A stretch of DNA of 64,000 nucleotides from Rhodobacteraceae bacterium EL129 (GCA_900313005.1 ONZJ01000002.1:2496996-2560995); one strand, 5' to 3'; positions 54,401 through 63,030 are shown, counted from the first letter of the stretch. Translations and numbers: made by a program. The notes: generated by a model not told the origin, from the sequence alone.

Positions 54401-57400
54401 CTTTGGTGATGCAGGCAACGACACCATCCGCGGTGGCTTCTCGATCGAGAGTGACACGCTGCACGGCGGCACCGGCGAGGATGACATCGACGGTCAGGAT
54501 GGCGATGACATCATCTATGGCGACGAAGGCAATGACACGCTGGTCGGAAACTTCGGGAATGACACCGTTTTTGGTGGCGACGGCCGTGACAGCATTCTGG
54601 GTGGTGGCGGTGCCGACGAACTGCAGGGCAACGCAGGCAATGACACCATTTCGGGTGGCGATGGTGCGGACCGTATCTTTGGCTTTGGGGATGATGACAG
54701 CCTGTTGGGAGATGGCGGCAATGACACCATCAATGCAGGCGATGGCAATGATGTGGTAGATGGCGGTGCCAATAACGATCTGATCTTCGGCGATTCCGGA
54801 GACGACACGTTGCTTGGCAACACAGGCGACGATGAAATCCAAGGTGGAATTGGCAACGACAGTATCCAAGGCGGCGCTGGCAACGACACCCTATTGGGAC
54901 AAACCGGCAACGACACGCTGAATGGCGGAGACGGTGCCGATGCCCTGAATGGAGGTGCGGGAGACGACAGCCTCTTGGGTGGTAGCCGTGACGACACATT
55001 AACAGGTGGCACCGGCGATGATGTCATGCTGGGTGAAGATGGAGACGACCTGTTTGTGCTGGAAGACGGATTCGGCAACGACACCATCACTGGTGGCGAA
55101 AGCGGCGAAATCGTTGGTGATACACTTGATCTGAGCAGCGCCACAGGCGTGACCGTTGATTTGACCAGCGTTGATCCGGAAGCGGGAACAGTTTCAGACG
55201 GTACAGCAACCGCAAGTTTCAGCGAGATTGAGAATATCATTCTCAGCAGCGGTAATGATACCATCATGTTGGCCGATGGTAGTGGCAACGACACTGTACA
55301 GGGTTTCACAGCCCCCATCGACAATGGGGACGGCACTTTCACCGGCTCGGACACCTTGGATGTCACGGGGTTGACCGATGATGGCGGAGCCATTGTAAAC
55401 ACCGATGATGTCACGGTCGGTGATGATGGCAGCGGCAATGCTGTTCTTAGTTTCCCCAACGGCGACAGCATTACCCTAGTCGGTGTCGCTCCCGCCGAAC
55501 TCAGTAGTCCTGCGGCATTAGAAGCCATCGGCATCCCGATCCCGAATTACATTGTTGAGGGAACAAATGCGGGAGAGTTGATCGACGCGAATTACACCGG
55601 TGATCCGGAAGGCGACCGTGTCGACGCTAATGATAATCCAACAAGGCCAGACGACAATATTGATGTGATCCATGCTGGAGCAGGGAACGATACGGTCTAC
55701 GCCGGCTTGGGCAATGATACCATCAACGGAGAAAACGGCGATGACTCGCTGTTCGGTGAAGATGGTCATGACACCATCCAAGCCGGATCAGGTGATGACA
55801 CGGCCTATGGCGGTGATGGCAATGACCTGATTTTTGGCATCAGCGGAAACGATTCGATCCTCGGCGAAGCAGGTGCTGACCGCCTAAATGATGGTAGCGG
55901 CAACGACACCGTCGAAGGTGGCGCGGATGCCGACACGTTCATTCGTCAGGAAGGTTGGGGTGTAGATACATACATCGGCGGGGAAACCGGCATCGATGAT
56001 GACACGCTGCGCGCAACCAGCATTTCCAGTGACAGCACATTGGACTTAACGGCCGGTGGCACAGCTGCTGATCCCGAAAGCGGTACGCTGACCTCGGGTG
56101 GCGGAGCAGATGTTGTCACTTTCTCTGAGATTGAGAATTTTGAACTGGGATCAGGCGACGACAGCGTGATCGGCTCGGACGGAGATGACAATGTCTCTAC
56201 TGGCACAGGCGCAGACACCGTCGACGGTGGCGCCGGCAACGATACGTTCGATGTTGGGTCGGCTGATGGTGTCGTTGACACCATTGTTCTTGAAGATGGC
56301 GACGGTGACGATACCGTCGCTAGCTTTGAAGGTCCCATCGACAATGGCGATGGCACCTACACCGGGCAAGACCAGCTGGACGTCAGCGGACTGAACGACC
56401 TGGGTGGCGATCCGGTGCAGGTGACTGATGTCACCGTCACGGATGATGGCAGCGGCAATGCGGTTCTTACATTCCCAGGCGGCGAAAGCATTACTCTAAC
56501 TGGTATTGCGCCCGCCGATGTGACGGATCACGCCGCCCTTGAGGCAATGGGTATCCCCAATGGTTTGAATTACATTGTCGAAGGTACTGCAGGCAATGAC
56601 ACGATTGATGCAGGGTACACCGGAGATCCCGAAGGGGATATGGTCGATAACTTCGATAGTCAGACCAACAGCAATGACGACAGCATAGATGCCGGTGCCG
56701 GAGATGACATCATCACAGCAGGTGATGGCAACGACACCGTCCAAGCAGATGCTGGCAATGACCTTATCCAAGGTGGCTCGGGCGAAGACAGCATCTTTGG
56801 TTCTGCGGGTTCAGACACGATAGATGGTGATGCTGACGATGACACACTGGACGGCGGCACAGGTGATGACACGATCTCGGGTGGCCTGGGCAATGACTCG
56901 ATCATCGGTGGCGATGGCAATGATCAGATCTTCTCGGAGAACGGCCAGGATACGGTCGATGCCGGGGCTGGCAACGATACGGTTCACGCCTCGATCGGGA
57001 ATGACCTGATCTATGGCGGCGCCGGAGATGACAGCATTCAAGGTGGTGGTTTCAGCTTTGAAAGCGACACCATCTTTGGTGAGGCTGGCAATGATGTGAT
57101 CGACGGCGGTGCAGGCGGTGACAGTGTTGACGGTGGCACCGGCAACGACACGATCACAGCGCGTCAGGATGACACCCTGACTGGTGGCGATGGTGACGAC
57201 CTGTTCATCCTGACCGATCCCGTGGGTGAACCCGGTGCCGGTACGATCAGCATTGTCGGCGGTGAAGGGGACGAAACGGATGGGGATACGCTTCAGCTGA
57301 CCTCGGAGATTTCGCTGGCCGATATCACCTTTACCAATCTCGATGACAATGCAGGCGGCCTGTCGGGCAACTTCACGATGTCAGACGGCACGGTGGTCAC

Positions 57401-58001
57401 CTTTGACGAGATTGAAAACATCATCTGCTTTACGCCTGGTGCCAATATCCTGACCAATCAGGGTGAACGCGCGGTCGAGACGCTTGCGGTGGGCGACATG
57501 GTTGTCACCCGTGATCATGGGCTGCGCCCCATTCGCTGGATTGGCAAACGTACGGTGCGCGGCCATGGCGATTTTGCCCCTGTCTCAGTAAACAGCACCG
57601 TGGTCGGGGGCGGGCGCAAACCGCTGCTGGTCTCGCCGCAACACCGCATCTTATTCACGGGCTATCGGGCTGAGCTGCTCTTTGGGGAAAGCGAGGTTCT
57701 CGTGCCTGCCAAACATCTGATTGATGGACGGGATGTGATCCAGCACGCACAAGATGAAGTGACATACATCCACATCATGTTCGACCGGCACGAGGTGATT
57801 TATGCCGAGGGCATTGCGGCAGAGAGCTTCTATGCCGGCGACATCGCTTTGGGTGCTGTTGAAGAGGCTGCGCGCGAGGAATTGTTCGTAATCTTCCCCG
57901 AATTGCGCAGTGCCGGCGGCCATCACCGCGAAACGGCACGGACCTGCCTGAAACGGCACGAAGCAGCCCTGCTGGTGCATGCGATGCAATCTGACGGCTG
58001 A
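51420..58001 (+). CDS. Giant RTX protein with C-terminal Hint domain (paralogue 2)
   Basis: The protein is 2193 aa from ATG 51420. It begins with the same N-terminal domain as paralogue 1 (MATLDNAVW, residues 1-180), then has four large modules, each opened by an (N/D)YIVEGT header at residues 184, 811, 1376 and 1717 and followed by dozens of RTX nonapeptides. Module 1 contains a non-RTX insert at about residues 403-581 (52625-53160), and modules 2 and 3 each contain a DNGDGT-L-D-V-G-L type beta block (about 1300-1372 and 1640-1712). The Hint domain starts at C2003 (CFTPGANILTNQG, SPQHRILFTG, YAEGIAAESF). No signal peptide; type I secretion is expected. It is probably an adhesin or surface-layer or extracellular matrix protein. 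The two paralogues are separated by 223 nt and may have separate promoters. Confidence 0.9.
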   Translation: MATLDNAVWFGIDGFAESGTTTISEGGNSTTITGTFTNDAWDATSNGTNVSGFGSAFITAPITANYQFSNAVENLSFTFEHVSSSGTTYDDEFTLYIYDEDGVLIPAAEVIAGLTGVTNATVYANPDGSVVIEADNDVAENITVNITGREVSEIDITFDVGPDGTQTGGAGLSDFTFDVPVPPNYIVEGTAGNDTIDAFYLGDPEGDDIDNSDHSDGSNDDSVQAGAGDDSVVSGAGDDTVSAGTGNDTVEGGIGNDSISGFDGDDNLSGDAGSDTIFGADGSDTILGGDGDDDLDGDDAFATGAADSIDGGAGNDQIIGDVGNDTLIGGDGNDTVFAGDDDDLIRGGDGQDVLYGQSGNDSIDGGANEDTIIADQGDDVIYGGDGSDSISGGSGDDTIHGGGDSATSTGGTDSLSYTYSVFHLGTAPEADVVDGDSTMDDPDAFLGTYGGPGNELYNNIQTATTVDTDGNTRINNADTEGPAETVTINGVAHTIDVAQTLNATVTFDDGTTASVSLAVVQTTDGNLYVFPEPSNTADHAVLTSNPIVSISLDSVSQPYVTVSSERMDGNYALPGDTDTSADFIDAGAGNDVVDGGAGNDSIYSDDGNDIVNAGDGDDYVSAGSGNDNIDAGAGNDDIDAGAGEDTVEGGTGRDNIDGDAGNDSLSGGDGNDSIWGGDGNDTIDGGANDDALYGNAGDDSLIGGAGSDYLQATTGADTLSGGDDDDNLDIVAGAYADGTVVTVDGGTGGVDNDTLDLDSWDAYRNLVQNSDPDADSFSGNVEVRDASGNWITVNFTEIENFLLPTTDLSPDYIVEGTNADELINAGYGGDPEGDRVDSNDNLTNDNDDVIEAYGGNDTIGAGAGNDSVDAGTGDDQVFAETGNDTVLGGDGNDSVLGEAGHDSLIGDAGNDTLLGGDGNDTLQGGADEDSLRGEAGNDTIQGGDGNDYAHGGEGDDSIEGGAGDDELHGWFGNDTMRGGDGNDYLDADLGEDEVFGDAGNDTIRGGFSIESDTLHGGTGEDDIDGQDGDDIIYGDEGNDTLVGNFGNDTVFGGDGRDSILGGGGADELQGNAGNDTISGGDGADRIFGFGDDDSLLGDGGNDTINAGDGNDVVDGGANNDLIFGDSGDDTLLGNTGDDEIQGGIGNDSIQGGAGNDTLLGQTGNDTLNGGDGADALNGGAGDDSLLGGSRDDTLTGGTGDDVMLGEDGDDLFVLEDGFGNDTITGGESGEIVGDTLDLSSATGVTVDLTSVDPEAGTVSDGTATASFSEIENIILSSGNDTIMLADGSGNDTVQGFTAPIDNGDGTFTGSDTLDVTGLTDDGGAIVNTDDVTVGDDGSGNAVLSFPNGDSITLVGVAPAELSSPAALEAIGIPIPNYIVEGTNAGELIDANYTGDPEGDRVDANDNPTRPDDNIDVIHAGAGNDTVYAGLGNDTINGENGDDSLFGEDGHDTIQAGSGDDTAYGGDGNDLIFGISGNDSILGEAGADRLNDGSGNDTVEGGADADTFIRQEGWGVDTYIGGETGIDDDTLRATSISSDSTLDLTAGGTAADPESGTLTSGGGADVVTFSEIENFELGSGDDSVIGSDGDDNVSTGTGADTVDGGAGNDTFDVGSADGVVDTIVLEDGDGDDTVASFEGPIDNGDGTYTGQDQLDVSGLNDLGGDPVQVTDVTVTDDGSGNAVLTFPGGESITLTGIAPADVTDHAALEAMGIPNGLNYIVEGTAGNDTIDAGYTGDPEGDMVDNFDSQTNSNDDSIDAGAGDDIITAGDGNDTVQADAGNDLIQGGSGEDSIFGSAGSDTIDGDADDDTLDGGTGDDTISGGLGNDSIIGGDGNDQIFSENGQDTVDAGAGNDTVHASIGNDLIYGGAGDDSIQGGGFSFESDTIFGEAGNDVIDGGAGGDSVDGGTGNDTITARQDDTLTGGDGDDLFILTDPVGEPGAGTISIVGGEGDETDGDTLQLTSEISLADITFTNLDDNAGGLSGNFTMSDGTVVTFDEIENIICFTPGANILTNQGERAVETLAVGDMVVTRDHGLRPIRWIGKRTVRGHGDFAPVSVNSTVVGGGRKPLLVSPQHRILFTGYRAELLFGESEVLVPAKHLIDGRDVIQHAQDEVTYIHIMFDRHEVIYAEGIAAESFYAGDIALGAVEEAAREELFVIFPELRSAGGHHRETARTCLKRHEAALLVHAMQSDG
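52075..57220 (+). repeat. RTX nonapeptide arrays in paralogue 2
   Basis: Long runs of 27-nt units (9 residues, G-G-x-G-N-D-x-U-x) occur at roughly 52075-52640, 53160-53600, 53930-55090, 55670-55930 and 56680-57200, separated by non-repeat beta segments. At DNA level the units share GGCAATGACA-like words, a substrate for slippage and recombination, and a risk for assembly errors. Confidence 0.88.
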
Positions 58002-58021
58002 GGCCTCCGATCAGGCCTTTT
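58001..58021 (+). terminator. Rho-independent terminator after the giant RTX-Hint gene
   Basis: AGGCCT (58001-58006) pairs with AGGCCT (58013-58018), then TTTT. It begins on the last base of the stop codon. The 58022-58235 gap shows no gene. Confidence 0.7.
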
Positions 58022-58235
58022 AACACCCCGCTCGGAGAGGGGCGTTATGAAACATCAATGGCAGCTGGCTGCTGATCCCAGTGAGATCATGGGTTTGCAA
58101 TAATACCGGGTTCAGCAAATCAGGCACCCCCCTAGGTGGCCTTTAAAACCGGGTTGCGGATCATCCCAATTGGCCTGTCATTTTGCAGACGTTCGCCTTG
58201 GGCTGCACTGGCGTCGTTCGATTATTCGACTTCGT

Positions 58236-58925
58236 TTACTCGGATTTGCGAAATGACGCAAAGCGCAAGTTGCTGTCCTGACCCAGGACATGACGCAGGC
58301 ACCAGAAGATCACAACGGCACTCAGAATTAGCCAAAGCGCGCCCCACATCATGGTCGGACCTCCGAACTCCTCGGCCAGCATATAAGCATCCGATCGCAG
58401 GTTGGCGCGGCGTATGGTGTCGTCAAAGATGTCGTAAGGCACGTAGATCAGACTGGAGAGACCAATCAGACGCAAGGTCATGTCATTGATATTGTTCGAC
58501 AGAAACCGCGACATCACCAGCAATGCCACCCCCGTGGCCAAGGTAAAGCCCAGCGCAAAGAAATCCCGCATATAGAGCAGTGCCACAAGGATCATCATCG
58601 CCCCGAACAGGGCCACCACCATCCGATCAGCGGTTGAGCGCAGGGCAGCCATCAACAGCCCCACACCCATCAGAAGCGAGCCAAGATAGCCTGCGGTGAG
58701 GATCAGAAACCGACTGCCGCCCCGGCTGATCACATGCCCCCCTTGCTGGGCTGAGATCGACATTTCCATGACCTCGCCACCGGTGGCCCAGGTCATTGCC
58801 GCGTGTGACAGCTCGTGCAGAAAGACAATCAGGATTTTCAGCGGAATGACGATGGGCGTGGACCAAAGAGCGAAGACCACCACAAGGATTATTAGAAGCT
58901 GCCAGTGCCCCTTCAGATAAGCCAT
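58236..58925 (-). CDS. M50-type membrane metallopeptidase (site-2 protease-like)
   Basis: The protein is 229 aa, its start overlapping the stop of the C26 gene by one nt. Six or so TM helices; the HExxH motif is H37-E38-L39-S40-H41 in FLHELSHAAM, at the end of the second TM helix, and the third metal ligand may lie in the segment around the C-terminal YDIFDDT. These features match the PF13398 (peptidase_M50B) group of small M50 proteins, whose substrates are mostly unknown. Site-2 proteases cut membrane-bound regulators. No anti-sigma factor or RseP partner is present. Operon with the C26 amidohydrolase. Confidence 0.85.
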   Translation of the reverse strand: MAYLKGHWQLLIILVVVFALWSTPIVIPLKILIVFLHELSHAAMTWATGGEVMEMSISAQQGGHVISRGGSRFLILTAGYLGSLLMGVGLLMAALRSTADRMVVALFGAMMILVALLYMRDFFALGFTLATGVALLVMSRFLSNNINDMTLRLIGLSSLIYVPYDIFDDTIRRANLRSDAYMLAEEFGGPTMMWGALWLILSAVVIFWCLRHVLGQDSNLRFASFRKSE

Positions 58926-59701
58926 CAGGCCGAGCGCAACACCGGCGTGTCGGCACCCGATGCCCAGGCCCGCGCCGCATCGCCAAAGGTACGGAACAAA
59001 GGACGGCTGACAAGATCATTCTCGGCGTTCCATTCGGGGTGCCATTGCACCGAGAGGGTAAAGCCCTTGGCCCCTTCGACATAAATCGCCTCGGGCGTGC
59101 CATCATCCGCACGACCGTCGATCACCACGCCCTGCCCCGTATCAATGATGCCCTGCCCATGCAGGGTGTTCGTCAGCACTTTTTGCGCCCCCAGCAAACG
59201 ATGGAACACGCCGTTTTCGGTGAAATGCACATCGTGGCGCAGCTCAAAGCATTCCTCCAGCGTGCCGTCGGGGGGCATGCGGTGGTTGTCGCGGCCCTCA
59301 AGCTCGCGGATTTCGGGATGCAGCGTGCCCCCCATGGCCACATTGACCTCCTGAAAGCCTCGGCAGATGCCAAAAAACGGCTGACCCCGCTCCACACAAG
59401 CGCGCACCAACGGTAAGGTTATCGCATCACGCGCCCGGTCAAAGGCGCCGTGTGCTTCGGTCTCGGCATGGCCGTACTCTTCGGGGTGCACATTGGGGCG
59501 CCCTCCGGTCAGCAGAAACCCGTCACAGGTGTCCAGCAGTTCCTCCACGCTCATGTAATCAGGATCGCAGGGGATAATCAGCGGGATACAATCCGACACT
59601 TTCGCGACCGCACAGGAATTCATCGTGCCACCGGCATGGATGGGATAACGATCTTCCATCTCGTAAGAGTTACCAATGATCCCGATAACCGGTCGTTTCA
59701 T
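58925..59701 (-). CDS. Class I glutamine amidotransferase-like hydrolase (C26, PuuD-like)
   Basis: The protein is 258 aa from ATG 59701 (the longer frame is rejected; GGGG lies upstream of this ATG). The catalytic triad of the C26 fold is visible: C113 in GICRGFQ, H221 and E223 in QWHPEWN. PuuD removes the gamma-glutamyl group from gamma-glutamyl-GABA in putrescine use; other members act on folate-polyglutamates or other gamma-glutamyl compounds. No putrescine genes are nearby, so the substrate is open. TGATG overlap with the M50 peptidase. Confidence 0.9.
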   Translation of the reverse strand: MKRPVIGIIGNSYEMEDRYPIHAGGTMNSCAVAKVSDCIPLIIPCDPDYMSVEELLDTCDGFLLTGGRPNVHPEEYGHAETEAHGAFDRARDAITLPLVRACVERGQPFFGICRGFQEVNVAMGGTLHPEIRELEGRDNHRMPPDGTLEECFELRHDVHFTENGVFHRLLGAQKVLTNTLHGQGIIDTGQGVVIDGRADDGTPEAIYVEGAKGFTLSVQWHPEWNAENDLVSRPLFRTFGDAARAWASGADTPVLRSA

Positions 59702-59865
59702 GTGCGTTTTCCCCTTGGTTGGCTTAGATTTAATACGCCCTGCCCCATAAGAAAACACAAATTCGCGCACATCTTGTTGCGCTTGGGCGCTCAGACGCCA
59801 TTGAAGGCTCCGACGGGGCGGCATAGGCTTTGCGTGACACATCTGACCCGCAAGGAACCCCCACC

Positions 59866-62415
59866 ATGAGAGACGCTGCCCCTCAGACAATATATCTGGC
59901 GGATTACACGCCCTTTGGATATCGCATCGCGTCAGTCCATCTGACCTTCCGGCTGGATCCCAAGGCGACCCGCGTCCTCAGCCGGATTGCGTTTGAGCCT
60001 GTGGCCGGTGCAGACCCTGCGTTCTTTCTGCATGGTGAAGACTTGAAGCTGATCCGGGCCTCGATTGACGGGGCGGAAGTGTCGCCTGAGTTGGTTGAGG
60101 GTGGCCTGCGTTGTGATGTACCTGATGTACCGTTTGTGTGGGAGTGCGAGGTTGAAATCGCGCCTGAAGACAACACCGCACTGGAAGGGCTTTACATGTC
60201 GAACGGCATGTATTGCACGCAGTGCGAGGCTGAGGGTTTTCGCAAGATCACCTATTATCCGGATCGCCCCGATGTGATGGCCACGTTTGATGTGCGCGTT
60301 GAGGGTGATTTGCCGGTGCTATTGTCGAACGGCAATCCCGGCGCACAGGGCGATGGTTTTGCCGAATGGCACGATCCCTGGCCTAAGCCAGCCTATCTGT
60401 TCGCGTTGGTGGCGGGCGATCTGGTGAACCACCCGGATCGGTTTACCACCATGAATGGCAGGGGTGTGGAGCTGAATATCTGGGTGCGCCCCGGTGATGA
60501 GGGCAAATGCGCGTTCGGCATGCAGGCCTTGAAGGATTCGATGCGTTGGGATGAGCAGGTGTATGGCCGCGAGTATGATCTGGATATCTTCAACATCGTG
60601 GCCGTTGATGATTTCAACATGGGTGCGATGGAGAACAAAGGGCTGAACATCTTCAATTCATCCTGTGTGTTGGCCAGCCCTGAAACCTCGACAGATATGA
60701 ACTTTGAGCGGATCGAGGCGATTATCGCCCATGAGTATTTCCACAATTGGACGGGCAACCGGATCACCTGCCGGGATTGGTTTCAGCTGTGCCTGAAGGA
60801 AGGGCTGACGGTCTACCGTGACAGTCAGTTTACCTCGGATATGCGTTCGGCCCCGGTGAAACGCATTGACGACGTGATCGCCCTGCGCGCGAGACAATTC
60901 CGCGAGGACAATGGGCCTTTGGCGCATCCGGTGCGCCCCGACAGCTTTGTTGAGATCAACAATTTTTATACCGCCACGGTGTACGAAAAAGGCGCCGAGC
61001 TGATCGGTATGCTCAAAACGCTGGTGGGCGATGAGGCCTATTACAAAGCGCTGGATATGTATTTTGATAGGCACGACGGAGATGCGGCCACGATCGAGGA
61101 CTGGTTGCAGGTGTTCGAGGATTCCACGGGCCGTGATTTGACTCAGTTCAAACGCTGGTACGAACAGGCCGGCACGCCGCGATTGAGTGTCCAGGATAGC
61201 TATGAGGATGGCACCTATACACTTAACTTCAAACAGAAAACTCCGGCCACGCCGGGGCAGGAAATCAAAGACCCTCGGGTGATCCCCGTTGCGGTTGGAT
61301 TGCTTAATCCCAATGGGGATGAGGTGGTCGAGACAACTGTGCTGGAGATGGATCAGGCCGAGCAAAGCTTTTCGTTTGAGGGACTGTCGGCAAAGCCGGT
61401 GCCGTCGATCCTGCGTGAGTTCTCAGTGCCTGTGATCCTCGAACGCGAAAGCAGCAACGCGGAACGTGCCTTTTTGCTGGCCCATGACACCGATCCCTTC
61501 AACCGTTGGGAGGCAGGCCGGGCGCTTGCGCGGGATGAGCTGACGGCCATGATCCGCGATGGCGCAGCCCCCGATCAGGCCTATCTTGAGGCCGTCGCCA
61601 CTATGGCGAGGGACGATAGCCTTGATCCGGCGTTCCGGGCCTTGGCTTTGGGGCTGCCCTCACAGGAAGAACTGGCGCAAACCCTGCATGATGCGGGCCA
61701 CACCCCTGATCCTCAGGCGATTTACGAGGCGTTAGAGACATTGCGCCACGCCCGTGCCACGCATATGCAAGACATTAACACGCGGCTTTACGCGGCATAT
61801 CAGGTGTCTGAACCGTTCCAACCCAACGCCGAACAGGCCGGTGCACGGTCGCTGGCCAATGCGGCGCTGAGCATGATCACGCGACTGGATGGCGGCGCGC
61901 AAGCGGCCAAACAGTATGATGCTGCGGACAACATGACCCAGCAATTGGCAGCCTTTGCCTGTTTGCTGGACGCGGGCAAAGGCGCGGATGCCGTCGCAAG
62001 GTTCTTTGATCAGTGGAAAGACGACCGCCTGGTGATGGACAAATGGTTCTCGATGCAGGTGGTGCAAGCGGCCCCTGCGGATGCGGCGGATGCGGCGGCC
62101 AAGCTGACAGAACACCCTGATTTCGATATGAAAAACCCGAACCGCTTTCGGGCCACCTTCGGGGCCTTGGCGATGTCTCCGGCGGGGTTCCACCACGCCT
62201 CGGGCAAAGGCTACGCGCTTTTGGCCGATTGGCTGATCAAGCTGGATGCCTTGAACCCCCAGACGACAGCCCGGATGTGTTCTGCGTTTGAGACATGGCA
62301 TCGCTATGACACCACCCGGCAATCGCAGATGAAAGCTGCACTGGAGCGGATACTCGCCAAACCGGGGCTAAGCCGGGATACCACGGAAATGGTGACGCGG
62401 ATCTTGGCGGCTTGA
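59866..62415 (+). CDS. pepN: Aminopeptidase N
   Basis: The protein is 849 aa from ATG 59866 with AAGGA upstream. It is an M1 zinc aminopeptidase removing N-terminal residues from peptides in the cytoplasm. The exopeptidase motif G253-A-M-E-N (GAMEN) and the zinc motif H289-EYF-H293 with the third ligand E312 (in LKEGLTVYRD) are intact. The N-terminal domain starts APQTIYLADYTPFGYRI as in the E. coli PepN type, and the helical C-terminal domain matches PepN. Length is near the E. coli enzyme (870 aa). It is divergent from the C26 gene with 164 nt between starts. Confidence 0.96.
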   Translation: MRDAAPQTIYLADYTPFGYRIASVHLTFRLDPKATRVLSRIAFEPVAGADPAFFLHGEDLKLIRASIDGAEVSPELVEGGLRCDVPDVPFVWECEVEIAPEDNTALEGLYMSNGMYCTQCEAEGFRKITYYPDRPDVMATFDVRVEGDLPVLLSNGNPGAQGDGFAEWHDPWPKPAYLFALVAGDLVNHPDRFTTMNGRGVELNIWVRPGDEGKCAFGMQALKDSMRWDEQVYGREYDLDIFNIVAVDDFNMGAMENKGLNIFNSSCVLASPETSTDMNFERIEAIIAHEYFHNWTGNRITCRDWFQLCLKEGLTVYRDSQFTSDMRSAPVKRIDDVIALRARQFREDNGPLAHPVRPDSFVEINNFYTATVYEKGAELIGMLKTLVGDEAYYKALDMYFDRHDGDAATIEDWLQVFEDSTGRDLTQFKRWYEQAGTPRLSVQDSYEDGTYTLNFKQKTPATPGQEIKDPRVIPVAVGLLNPNGDEVVETTVLEMDQAEQSFSFEGLSAKPVPSILREFSVPVILERESSNAERAFLLAHDTDPFNRWEAGRALARDELTAMIRDGAAPDQAYLEAVATMARDDSLDPAFRALALGLPSQEELAQTLHDAGHTPDPQAIYEALETLRHARATHMQDINTRLYAAYQVSEPFQPNAEQAGARSLANAALSMITRLDGGAQAAKQYDAADNMTQQLAAFACLLDAGKGADAVARFFDQWKDDRLVMDKWFSMQVVQAAPADAADAAAKLTEHPDFDMKNPNRFRATFGALAMSPAGFHHASGKGYALLADWLIKLDALNPQTTARMCSAFETWHRYDTTRQSQMKAALERILAKPGLSRDTTEMVTRILAA

Positions 62416-62458
62416 CGCCCCACGGCGCCCCCAGATTAACAAGTGAAGGAGTTTCATC

Positions 62459-62989
62459 ATGCCAATTTTGATTGCCGCGTTGGGTATTGCCATAAGCGTA
62501 TATGTCTTCGTCATTCGCACCCGGAATGCCGCACATGTGGCGACGGATCTGGTTGATATGGCCAGCGACGTGAAAGCTGCAGCGCGCCGCTTCGGGTTCA
62601 AGCGCAAAACCAATGTGCACCCGGTTGAAACCATCGAGGATCCCAAATTGGCCATCGGTGCCATCGCCACGGCCTTCGTTGAGATGGATGATTTGCCCAC
62701 AAAGGACCAGCGCAATGGACTCGCGGAGGCATTGAAGCATCAGTTTCACCTGGGTGACAGTGCCGCACAGGAAGTAACTGTGATGGGCCATTGGTTTGTC
62801 TCAGAGTGTGGCGGGGCGGAACCTGCCATCACCCGTTTGTCGCGCAAATTGATGAAGTTGCAAGGAAAAGAGGCGTTCCAGCCGCTTCTTGAGGTGATCA
62901 ATGCAACAGTGAGTGCGGGATCCGGAGAGCTCAACGGCAAACAGCGCCGGGCACTGGATGATATCAAGCGCAGTTTTAGGATCACCTAA
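62459..62989 (+). CDS. Membrane-anchored TerB-like protein
   Basis: The protein is 176 aa from ATG 62459 (GAAGGAG upstream), 43 nt after pepN. An N-terminal TM helix (ILIAALGIAISVYVFVI) is followed by a helical cytosolic part with TerB/TerB-like features: DPKLAIGAIATAFVEMDD, PTKDQRNGLAEALKHQFHL. The end LNGKQRRALDDIKRSFRI is basic. TerB domains are linked to tellurite and other stresses, and to phage-related signalling in other genomes. The role here is unknown. A shared 8-bp stem separates it from the convergent SLT gene. Confidence 0.75.
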   Translation: MPILIAALGIAISVYVFVIRTRNAAHVATDLVDMASDVKAAARRFGFKRKTNVHPVETIEDPKLAIGAIATAFVEMDDLPTKDQRNGLAEALKHQFHLGDSAAQEVTVMGHWFVSECGGAEPAITRLSRKLMKLQGKEAFQPLLEVINATVSAGSGELNGKQRRALDDIKRSFRIT

Positions 62990-63000
62990 GTACCTAAATA

Positions 63001-63030
63001 CGAGACAGTTATTCGGTTGATGCTGTCTCG
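63001..63030. terminator. Stem-loop between convergent TerB-like and SLT genes, overlapping the SLT stop
   Basis: CGAGACAG (63001-63008) pairs with CTGTCTCG (63023-63030). The loop contains the SLT stop codon (63009-63011). It could be a shared 3' end structure; there is no T-run. Confidence 0.4.

Noticed and set aside
53577..54869. Minus-strand frame of 430 codons in the RTX arrays
   Set aside because: It is repetitive because the RTX DNA is repetitive; Ile/Val/Ala-rich sequence is the mirror of Gly-Asn-Asp codons.
51420..58001. CRISPR-like appearance of regularly spaced short repeats
   Set aside because: The 27-nt periodicity is in one long open reading frame and encodes RTX nonapeptides; there are no unique spacers.
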